From CAYRVX01 sp964642165 (lineage in GTDB: Bacteria > Planctomycetota > Phycisphaerae > SM23-33), in contig CAZXOC010000121.1 in the NCBI GenBank assembly GCA_964642165.1, positions 1-20,380 on the forward strand: a stretch of DNA of 20,380 nt, read 5' to 3'. The first letter of the stretch is position 1. Each line of letters starts with the position of its first letter. Positions 14,436 to 20,380 of the stretch are shown piece by piece. A model generated the notes under the pieces. That model was not told the DNA's origin. It ran no database searches and saw only the letters and a list, made by a program, of their open reading frames with translations. The translations under genes were made by a program, and so were the position numbers.

Positions 14436-15692
14436 ATGCAACGTTTCATCGGTGTGGTTGCCGCAGCCGTCGCGGTTGGCGTGGCGGGCGCGGCCGAGAT
14501 CCGACTGCGCGTGAAGGTCACCGCCGACGGCGGGAAGGCCGTGCCCGTTTGCGCGGAGATCGCCCTGCCGAGCGACCTGGCCAAGCTGCCGCCCGAGAAG
14601 ATCGGTGTGACGGTGACGTCCGCGGGCGGCGAGGCGCTGCCCGGGCAGATCGTCCGCCGCGACGGGCAGGCGCGGCTGTGGTGGGTCCTGCCGGAGGCGA
14701 AGGTCGGCACGAGCCGGTGGACGGCGGCGCTGTCCGGCACGCCCCACGCCGGCAAGGACGTCTTCGCCTTCGAGGACACGCCGGGCAAGCACCTGGACCT
14801 CCGCTTCGGCGGGAAGCTCGTCACCCGCTACCTGTACGAGTTCGACCGCTCCACGAAGGACAAGGCCTTCGAGACCTACAAGCCCTACCACCACGTCTTC
14901 GACGCCGCCGGCAAGGACGTCATCACCAAGGACGCCCACGGGCACGACCCCCACCACCGCGGCATCCACATCGGCTGGGGCAAGACGACCTGCGGGCGCA
15001 AAAACTACAACTTCTGGTCCATGGGCGGCGGGTCGGCCCAGGTGCACCGCAAGTTCCTGTCGATGGCGGCCGGGCCGGTGCTGGCCCGAGCGACGGCGCT
15101 CGTCGAGTGGGTCGACAAGGACGGCAAGGTGATCGTCTCCGAGCAGCGAGAGACGACGTGCTTCCGCCGGCCGGCCTCGGCGATCATGCTGATGGAGTTC
15201 CGCGCGAAGCTGACGGCCGTCGCCGGCGACGTGACGCTCGACGCCAACCCGGAGCACGGCGGCTTCCAGTACCGCCCGCACAACGACGTGGCCGTCCAGG
15301 TGGGCGCGGCCGGGGGCAAGCAGACGGCCGACAAGGCCAAGGCCGACCTCAAGACCCGCTACGAGTTCCACGCCGACGGCATCAAGACGGCCAGCCAGCG
15401 GCTCAACGCCAACAAGGACCTGCCCTGGGCCGCCCAGTCCTACCACCTTCGCGGCCGGCGCTACAGCATCCAGCACCTGAACCACAGGTCCAACCCGAAG
15501 GGCACGGTGTACTCGGCGTACCGCCAGTACGGGCGCTTCGGAGCGTTCTTCAAGACCACGATCCCCAAGGGCGAGGTGCTGTCGCTGCGCTACCGTATCT
15601 GGGCGGCCGAACGCACCATGCCCCCGCGCGAGGAAATGAACCTCCGCCACGCCGCCTTCCAGGCCCCGCCGATCGTGGAGATCCTCAAGTAG
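14436..15692 (+). CDS. Exported PmoA-like (DUF6807) family protein
   Basis: This 418-residue protein has a signal peptide (MQRFIGVVAAAVAVGVAGAA) cut near residue 20. The sequence matches the planctomycete 'methane oxygenase PmoA' family, now described as DUF6807 and despite its name not a methane monooxygenase subunit. Landmarks are DLRFGGKLVTRYLYEF, the His-rich HGHDPHHRGIHIGWGK, NYNFWSMGGG, LMEFRAKLTAV, ANPEHGGFQYRPHNDVA and PWAAQSYHLRGRRYSIQHL. These resemble galactose-mutarotase-like beta-sandwich folds. The clustered His and Asp residues suggest a binding or active site, but the reaction is not established for the family. The start is the ATG at 14436, preceded by CGGAGC six bases away; longer in-frame starts would destroy the signal peptide. 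A GC hairpin at 15714-15730 follows the stop codon. Confidence 0.83.
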   Translation: MQRFIGVVAAAVAVGVAGAAEIRLRVKVTADGGKAVPVCAEIALPSDLAKLPPEKIGVTVTSAGGEALPGQIVRRDGQARLWWVLPEAKVGTSRWTAALSGTPHAGKDVFAFEDTPGKHLDLRFGGKLVTRYLYEFDRSTKDKAFETYKPYHHVFDAAGKDVITKDAHGHDPHHRGIHIGWGKTTCGRKNYNFWSMGGGSAQVHRKFLSMAAGPVLARATALVEWVDKDGKVIVSEQRETTCFRRPASAIMLMEFRAKLTAVAGDVTLDANPEHGGFQYRPHNDVAVQVGAAGGKQTADKAKADLKTRYEFHADGIKTASQRLNANKDLPWAAQSYHLRGRRYSIQHLNHRSNPKGTVYSAYRQYGRFGAFFKTTIPKGEVLSLRYRIWAAERTMPPREEMNLRHAAFQAPPIVEILK

Positions 15693-15713
15693 CCGACCGG
15701 GCGTTGGCCAAGG

Positions 15714-15730
15714 CGCCCCCTGTGGGGGCG
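15714..15730 (+). terminator. GC hairpin just after the PmoA-like gene
   Basis: CGCCCCC, loop TGT, GGGGGCG is a perfect seven-base-pair hairpin 21 bases after the stop codon. It has no T-tract, so it may be a weak terminator or a transcript-stabilising 3' end. Confidence 0.42.
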
Positions 15731-16123
15731 GCCGGCCCAGCACGCTGCTTTGCGCTTGCGCGCCGGGCGGCCGCCCCGACCCCAGCAGGGCTGCCGGCCA
15801 AAGTACGGCTCTGCTCGACCCCCGGCTTCTGCCACATGCCGGAGCCCAACGGCGCCTAGCACCCCGTCGTGTCGCTGGCTGTCGGCGCCTTCGACGGCGC
15901 ACGCGGCATCTCTGCCGGCCCTGCTGCGCAGGCGCGGCCGACGGCACGCTCCGCCCGCACGGATCTCCTGTCGAAGGACCACCTCCGGTGCATCATGGCG
16001 GCGTCCCTCACGCGCCGCCGCGGACCGTCGAGTCCCGGACCCCATGTCCGTGGGCCTCCTGGTCCGTCGTCCGCCCAGGGCGGCCCCTATGCCGTTCGGG
16101 AGAATCACCCAAGCCATACCCGA

Positions 16124-16174
16124 GCCGGGTGACACCCGTATGTCACCGGCAGCACGTTTTTTCGGTTTTTTTTT
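16124..16174 (+). terminator. Strong intrinsic terminator (plus strand)
   Basis: GCCGGGTGACA (16124-16134), loop CCCGTA and TGTCACCGGC (16141-16150) pair over ten bases with one bulged G. Six bases later come six T, CGG and nine T (16157-16174). Such a T-rich tract is unique in this G+C-rich window. The orientation serves a plus transcript; the nearest plus gene ends about 430 bases upstream. Confidence 0.78.
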
Positions 16175-16222
16175 CGCGGCGATCGGGCGGCTTGCGGGAC
16201 GCCCCCGGCGGCACGTCGGCGG

Positions 16223-17137
16223 TCAGCTCCCCTGCGGCGGGCGGGTGGCGCGCCCCGCGCGGCGGCGCAACTCCCGGATGACGGCAGCATTATCGAGGTC
16301 GCCGTCGCCGGCGGCGATGGCCGAGGCAAGGATCTCCCGATGCGCCTGGGAGAGCGGCAGCTCCAGGCCCAGCCTGGCGGCGTAGTCCAGGATCGTCTCC
16401 ACGTCCTTCCGGTGCTGGGCCAGCCGCCCGCCCGGCTGAAAGTCGCCCGCGAGCATCTTCGGGCCCTTGATGTCCATCACGCGGGAGTAGGCGTAGGTCT
16501 CGTTGAGCACGGCGAAGAGCCTCCGGAGGCCCAGCCCCAGCGCCTCGCCGAAGACGAGCCCCTCGGCCAGGGCCACGCGGTTCAGCCCCATCACGAGGTT
16601 GACCGCGAGCTTGCACTTCGCGCCGTTGCCGGCGGGACCGACGTGGATGTGCTTCCTCGCAACGGCCTCCAGGACGTCCCGGCAGGCCTCGACGGCCTCG
16701 GCGTCACCGCCGACCAGGAACACGCCGTCGCGCCGGCGGATCTCCGCGCTGGAGCCGGAGATCGTCGCGTCGAGGTAGGCAATGCCCCGCTCGGCCAACT
16801 CGCCGGCGAGCCGCACCGTCATCTCCGGGTCGCCGGTGGTGGTGTCGATCAAGAAGCGCGGGGGCGGCTCGGCCTCCAGCACGCCGCCGGGGCCGACGAC
16901 CACCTCGCGGACGATCTGGGAGGTCATCAGGGAGAGAACGACCGCCCGCCGCCCCTCGGCGGCGTCTCTCGGCCCCGAGGCCGCCGTGCCGCCCAGCTCC
17001 TCCAGCTTGCGGCACCTCGCCGGGACCACGTCGAAGCCGGCCACGTCGAACCCGGCCGCCAGCAGGTTCTCCGCCAGCGCCGTGCCGACCAGGCCGATCC
17101 CGATCAGGCCGATGCGCTTCTGCTCCCGCGGCGGCAT
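16223..17137 (-). CDS. NAD(P)-dependent beta-hydroxyacid dehydrogenase (3-hydroxyisobutyrate dehydrogenase-like)
   Basis: This 304-residue cytoplasmic enzyme has the normal length and motif order of the 6-phosphogluconate/3-hydroxyisobutyrate dehydrogenase family. It has the Rossmann GLIGIGLVGTALAENLL (Gly13, Gly15, Gly18), the substrate motif LDATISGSSAEIRRRDG in place of the usual DAPVSGG, and the catalytic Lys176 with Asn180 in NGAKCKLAVN. It also has the C-terminal KDVETILDYAARLGLELPL segment typical of the family. It should oxidise or reduce a small beta-hydroxyacid or aldehyde acid such as 3-hydroxyisobutyrate, tartronate semialdehyde or a sugar acid; the substrate is unresolved. The ATG at 17137 is seven bases after the radical SAM stop, and TGAGGG at that stop serves as ribosome-binding site, so translation is likely coupled. 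Confidence 0.88.
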   Translation of the reverse strand: MPPREQKRIGLIGIGLVGTALAENLLAAGFDVAGFDVVPARCRKLEELGGTAASGPRDAAEGRRAVVLSLMTSQIVREVVVGPGGVLEAEPPPRFLIDTTTGDPEMTVRLAGELAERGIAYLDATISGSSAEIRRRDGVFLVGGDAEAVEACRDVLEAVARKHIHVGPAGNGAKCKLAVNLVMGLNRVALAEGLVFGEALGLGLRRLFAVLNETYAYSRVMDIKGPKMLAGDFQPGGRLAQHRKDVETILDYAARLGLELPLSQAHREILASAIAAGDGDLDNAAVIRELRRRAGRATRPPQGS

Positions 17138-17144
17138 GGCGCCC

Positions 17145-18617
17145 TCATGTCGGCTGGGGGAGTCGGCCGGCGGCCCTGGCCGGGACCAGCTTCAGGAACT
17201 CCCGCATCTCCCGGCGCCACTGGCGCAGCATGGTGCGGGCGATGCGGCCGTTGGCCCAGAGGCTGGTGAGCTTGCTCCAGGCCGGGAGGCGCTGCTCCAG
17301 CAGGCCCCGGATGCGCCGCAGGCTCCAGCCGGTCCAGCCGTAGAAGCGGCGGTGAACGTTCAGCACCGCGCGCTGAAGCCCCTCGATGCCGAGTCGGCCG
17401 TGCCCGTAGACGCAGTGCGTCCCGTCGTAGTAGTCCCAGTCGCCGGGGTAATCGGTGAACAGCAGGTACGGGCGGACCTGTTCCATGAACGGCGTGCCGG
17501 GCAGGGGCGTGAGGATGCTGACCTGGATGCTCTCGATGCCGCTGCGGCGGGCGAAGTCGACGATGCCGTCGGCGCCCCGCTGGGTGTGCTGCGGGCCCAG
17601 GATGAACATGCCGTGGATCCAGAAGCCGTTGTCGTGGAGGATCTGCGTGTCGGCGTGCAGTCGCTCGCGCAGAGGCCCGCGCCCGCGATAGCCCTTGCCC
17701 CACCGCCGGGCCGTCGCGTCGTCGACGGTCTCGTAGCCGATGTAGAGCACGTCGCCCCCGGCGCGCCGCATGCTCGCCAGCAGCCGCCGGTCCAGGTGCT
17801 CGCGGTGCGGGTCGGCCCAGTGGAAGTCCGCCCGCACCTGGGCGTTGAAGCTCACTCGCAGCGGGCGCATCCGCTCCAGCAGCTCCGTCGCCCAGCGCCG
17901 GTCGCTCGTGAAGTTGTCGTCGTAGAAGAAGAAGCGCCGGAAGCCCTGGTCGAGGTAGTGCCGCAGGTCCCGCAGGACGTTCTCCACCGACAGGCGCCGC
18001 ACGCGGCGACCGAACATCCGGCTGACGGAGCAGTACCGGCACGCGTACGGGCAGCCGCGCGAGCTCATCAGCGGCACCTGGTACAGCTCGCGCGACCCGT
18101 TCAGGCGGACCAGGCGGTCGAAGTCCCGCATCAGGCGGAAGTCCGGCGTCGGCAGCACGTCGAGGGGATCGACCGGGTCGGCCCGGACGATGCCCTCCCG
18201 CACGGCGCCGGAGGCGATCGTCTCGATGACGCCCTCCCCTTCGCCGCGGACGACCATGTCTCCGTGGGCGAGGGCCTCCTCCGGCAGAAACGTCGCGTGG
18301 ACGCCGCCGAAGACGATCGTGACCTGCGGGGCGAGGCGCCGGATCCGGTCGGCGATCTGGTAGCCCCGGTGGGCCGTCGGCGTCATGATGCTGATGCCCA
18401 CGACGTCGGCCGTGCAAACGTCCTCCAGCGCCTCCGGGTCGTCGAGGATCGAGCCCGAGAGGCTCTCGTTGTGCACGGCGGCGTCGTACCCCCGGCGGTC
18501 CAGGACGGTGGCCAGCAGGACCGGCCCCAGGAGGGGCCAGCGCCGGATCCACGCGTTGAACGGTCGCCCCGGGCGCCCGCCCGGCTCGATGAAGCGGATC
18601 TTCCTGTGGCGGTACAC
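17145..18617 (-). CDS. Cobalamin-binding radical SAM protein
   Basis: This 490-residue protein starts MYRHRKIRFIEPGGRPGRPF (GTG start). The N-terminal part resembles a B12-binding domain: WPLLGPVLLATVLDRRGYD, VVGISIMTPTAHRGYQIAD and VTIVFGGVHATFLPEEAL...GDMVVRGEGE. I do not see the classical D-x-H-x-x-G cobalamin motif, as in many class-B radical SAM proteins of the BchE/HpnJ/HpnR kind. The radical SAM core has the cluster motif Cys189, Cys193, Cys196 in RGCPYACRYC, then RFFFYDDNFT, LYIGYETVDD and ILTPLPGTPFM. Such enzymes methylate or rearrange unactivated carbons; hopanoid and other lipid modifications are common roles, but the substrate is unknown here. GTG at 18617 is preferred because family-like sequence begins there; ATGs further upstream add low-complexity residues. 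Confidence 0.84.
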   Translation of the reverse strand: MYRHRKIRFIEPGGRPGRPFNAWIRRWPLLGPVLLATVLDRRGYDAAVHNESLSGSILDDPEALEDVCTADVVGISIMTPTAHRGYQIADRIRRLAPQVTIVFGGVHATFLPEEALAHGDMVVRGEGEGVIETIASGAVREGIVRADPVDPLDVLPTPDFRLMRDFDRLVRLNGSRELYQVPLMSSRGCPYACRYCSVSRMFGRRVRRLSVENVLRDLRHYLDQGFRRFFFYDDNFTSDRRWATELLERMRPLRVSFNAQVRADFHWADPHREHLDRRLLASMRRAGGDVLYIGYETVDDATARRWGKGYRGRGPLRERLHADTQILHDNGFWIHGMFILGPQHTQRGADGIVDFARRSGIESIQVSILTPLPGTPFMEQVRPYLLFTDYPGDWDYYDGTHCVYGHGRLGIEGLQRAVLNVHRRFYGWTGWSLRRIRGLLEQRLPAWSKLTSLWANGRIARTMLRQWRREMREFLKLVPARAAGRLPQPT

Positions 18618-18752
18618 GGGTCCTCTGTCCACTGCTGTTCGCCCGCCCGGCAGCGACGGCACGCAGCGTGCCTGCCCCGCCGGCCTCGCCATCGGCCCCC
18701 GCAGACGAAGCCGACGCGTCGGCCGTGGGGCCAGCGACTCCATCCAGCGCGA

Positions 18753-18781
18753 AGCCTACTCCCCGCCGGGCCCTGATTCAA
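18753..18781 (-). promoter_or_regulatory. Candidate promoter of the radical SAM / dehydrogenase operon
   Basis: On the minus strand TTGAAT (18781-18776), a 17-base spacer and TAGGCT (18758-18753) give a start near 18746, about 130 bases before the GTG at 18617. An ATG at 18743 would then be almost leaderless, so this promoter supports the downstream start without proving it. Confidence 0.42.
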
Positions 18782-18825
18782 GTCCGCGCCCCGCTCTGGC
18801 GGGCCCGGCTCGGCGCCCGGGCGTG

Positions 18826-18854
18826 TTGCACCGAGGCGCCCCGCCGCCGACAAT
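18826..18854 (+). promoter_or_regulatory. Weak candidate promoter at the start of the right-edge gene
   Basis: TTGCAC (18826-18831), a 17-base spacer and GACAAT (18849-18854) resemble the local promoters. If real, the -10 overlaps the ATG at 18853 and translation would have to begin downstream, for example at GTG 18868 or GTG 18898. Confidence 0.22.
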
Positions 18855-20380
18855 GCCCCCGGGCGCCGTGCCCCGGTGCGAGGACGCCGCCATTCGCGTG
18901 ACCACGGACAGGTCGATCGACTGCCACCGCCTCGAGTCCATCGTCGAGGGCGTGTGCGGCAAACGCATGAGCGATCGAGACAAGGCGATCGCCCTGTATC
19001 GCTTCACGCGCCGGCTGATGTTCCACTACCCCCAGCGCAGCGAGCGAGCCGCCGGCGACGACCTCGACGCGCTGCGCCTGCTGAACACGTACGGCTACAG
19101 CTTCTGCTCGCAGCAGATGATCGTCCTGGTGAGCCTCTGGCAAGCGGCGGGGATCGCGGGCGAGATCTGGTCGATGCCCGGCCACACCACCGCCCATGCG
19201 AGCTACGCAGGGCGCCTGCACTGGTTCGACCCGCTGATCGGGGCGTACGTCCGCCGGCGGCGGGGCGGGACGGTCGCCTCGCTGCCGGAGATCGCCGCCG
19301 ACCCGGCACTGCTGACGGCCGCCGCCCGGGACCGCCGGGCCCCCGCGACCTTCGCGCCCTGCCGCCACGTCCTCCGCGACGACGCCGAGCGCTTCTGCCG
19401 GCACGATCCCCAGCTCATCGCCCGCTGCCGAGACCTCGGCGACGACGTGAGTTACGTCGCCGCCCTGGCCGCCGAGGCCGAACCGTGGCCCTGGGCCCGG
19501 CCCGATCCGCCGCGCTACGATGGCGACCTGACGCTCCGACGCGGTGAGAAGGTCGTCTTCCTGTGGGACTCGCTCCCCGGAGAGGTCAACTGCAAGGCCC
19601 TGAAGCCCGGCCAAAGGCCCCGGGCCAACGTCGTGCCCCCCGGCGAGCTGCCGCCGCACCACTTCTGCGGCATTGAGGCCGAGAGGGGCGACCTCGCCAA
19701 CTACCCGTACTGGCGGCCGTACGCCAAGCAGATCCGGGGCGTGCGGACGTGTCGCTACGCGGCCAACGGTCGGCACGTCTACCGCCCGGACCTGGCCCGA
19801 GCCGCCGCCACGGGGGCCTTCGAGCGCAGCACGTTCGCCCTCGCCGCCCGCCGGCGCGGGGGCCCGGCCCTTCGCGTCCGCCGGCCCGGGACGCTCGCCT
19901 CGCTGGTCTGCCGGATGCGCACGCCCCACGTCTACACAAGTGCTGTGGTGACAGCGACCTTCCACCGCGCCGCCGCCGGCGACGTCAGCCGCATCCGCCT
20001 GTCCGCCGACGGCCGCAGGTGGACGAGCGTCTGGGACGCCGCCGAGGCGGGAGCCGGCGTTGGGCGCATCGGCGCCACGGTGGAGCTTCACCGTCGCATC
20101 GTCGCCCGGCGGGACGTGTGGCTGCGGTTCGACTGCGGCACGGCGGGCGAGGCGGCGAGGGCGGGCCTGTCCGGCTTGGGCGTCCGGGCGGTCTTCCAGC
20201 ACAACATGTTCGCCCGCCCGTACCTGCTGCCCGGGCGCAACCGCGTCACTGTCCACCCCGGCCCGTCCGACGGCCCCGACACCCCGCCGCCGGCGATCAC
20301 CTGGGTCTGGCGGGAAGGCCGGGCGACCCGAAGGCACGTCCGGCGCCTCGCCGCCCTGCCGGCGACCTACGCCGTCGCCG
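18853..20380 (+). CDS. Transglutaminase-like domain protein, partial (runs off the right edge)
   Basis: A frame stays open from 18853 to the last base (509 codons plus one base) with no stop, so the C-terminus is missing. Near the N-terminus is VTTDRSIDCHRLESIVEGVC followed by DKAIALYRFTRRLMFHYPQ, a helix leading into a transglutaminase-like core. Cys85 lies in YGYSFCSQQM, His115 (or His111) in GHTTAHAS and Asp126 in LHWFDPLIG, the Cys-His-Asp order of PF01841-type proteins. The later part (from about residue 210) contains beta-rich segments such as SRIRLSADGRRWTSVWD and DVWLRFDCG. No signal peptide is visible. The start is uncertain: ATG 18853 is the first ATG in frame, and GTG at 18868 or 18898 is possible. 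Its function is unknown; it is distinct from the exported homologue at 271-1752. Confidence 0.72.
   Translation, partial: MPPGAVPRCEDAAIRVTTDRSIDCHRLESIVEGVCGKRMSDRDKAIALYRFTRRLMFHYPQRSERAAGDDLDALRLLNTYGYSFCSQQMIVLVSLWQAAGIAGEIWSMPGHTTAHASYAGRLHWFDPLIGAYVRRRRGGTVASLPEIAADPALLTAAARDRRAPATFAPCRHVLRDDAERFCRHDPQLIARCRDLGDDVSYVAALAAEAEPWPWARPDPPRYDGDLTLRRGEKVVFLWDSLPGEVNCKALKPGQRPRANVVPPGELPPHHFCGIEAERGDLANYPYWRPYAKQIRGVRTCRYAANGRHVYRPDLARAAATGAFERSTFALAARRRGGPALRVRRPGTLASLVCRMRTPHVYTSAVVTATFHRAAAGDVSRIRLSADGRRWTSVWDAAEAGAGVGRIGATVELHRRIVARRDVWLRFDCGTAGEAARAGLSGLGVRAVFQHNMFARPYLLPGRNRVTVHPGPSDGPDTPPPAITWVWREGRATRRHVRRLAALPATYAVA

Larger units (their letters stand above)
15693..16222. other. 530-base region without a credible protein gene
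   Basis: Between the ends of the PmoA-like gene and the dehydrogenase gene no frame on either strand gives recognisable protein. The longest frames (plus 15750 onward, minus from 16135) are Arg/Pro/Ala-rich shadows. The region contains a perfect GC hairpin at 15714-15730 and, at its far end, a strong plus-strand intrinsic terminator at 16124-16174. I find no TTGnnn / TAnnnT promoter on plus within it. It could be a long 3' untranslated region of the PmoA-like gene, a non-coding RNA, or decayed sequence. Confidence 0.55.

Noticed and set aside
1821..15712. The ten-base word GTTGGCCAAG at 1821-1830 (minus), near 2883 and near 15703
   Set aside because: One copy is inside dus codons, spacing and context differ, and the half-palindrome is easy to get by chance. 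No evidence of an operator.
16105..16134. Alternative pairings (TCACCC at 16105-16110 with GGGTGA at 16127-16132, and ACCCG/CGGGT at 16118-16130) that would compete with the terminator, as in a riboswitch or attenuator
   Set aside because: There is no plus-strand gene downstream to control; beyond the terminator lies only the 3' end of a minus gene. Chance pairing in GC-rich sequence is more likely.
15590..16135. Possible minus-strand protein of 181 residues in the gap before the dehydrogenase end
   Set aside because: It runs into the antisense of the PmoA-like gene, is Arg/Gly-rich, has no ribosome-binding site and matches no family I know.

Overview
The window is a very G+C-rich, densely coded stretch of bacterial chromosome. 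Its gene content points to the Planctomycetota, perhaps a Phycisphaerae-like lineage. The indicators are dockerin-type calcium loops joined to PEP-CTERM sorting signals, a PmoA-like (DUF6807) protein, several xylose-isomerase-like TIM-barrel proteins, a uroporphyrinogen-decarboxylase-like protein, an exported FG-GAP/VCBS protein and many signal-peptide or lipoprotein genes. The lineage is inferred from families and was not tested by alignment. I saw no rRNA, tRNA, CRISPR array, transposase or integrase.

Layout. Positions 1-105 hold the first 35 codons of carB on the minus strand. Next, also on minus, come an exported transglutaminase-like protein (271-1752) and a tRNA-dihydrouridine synthase (1803-2792). 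Diverging from these on plus are an exported S1/P1-type zinc nuclease or phospholipase C homologue (2915-3859) and, two bases later, an exported FG-GAP repeat protein (3862-5064). On minus follow a sugar phosphate isomerase/epimerase-like protein (5132-6076), a UroD-like methyltransferase or decarboxylase (6238-7479) and a zinc-ribbon membrane protein (7507-8064). On plus are two tandem secreted proteins, a beta-propeller phytase with dockerin and PEP-CTERM (8258-9730) and a second dockerin/PEP-CTERM protein (9851-11014). An opposing minus operon encodes a CBM9-like lipoprotein, a FIST-domain lipoprotein and a second TIM-barrel isomerase (14049 down to 11004). On plus is the PmoA-like protein (14436-15692), followed by about 530 bases without a credible gene that end in the clearest intrinsic terminator of the window (16124-16174). 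On minus are a cobalamin-binding radical SAM protein and a beta-hydroxyacid dehydrogenase that start seven bases apart. At the right edge a second transglutaminase-like gene runs off on plus from about 18853.

Most of the genes fit a carbohydrate- and phosphate-scavenging lifestyle: exported hydrolases and binding proteins, surface-sorted proteins and intracellular sugar isomerases and dehydrogenases. carB and dus are housekeeping genes. Several intergenic regions carry sigma-70-like promoters of the form TTGnnn, 16-18 bases, TAnnnT, which help define transcription units. I found no convincing wholly new system. The best leads are the exported FIST/CBM9 operon, the surface-sorted phytase pair and the unassigned transcript downstream of the PmoA-like gene.
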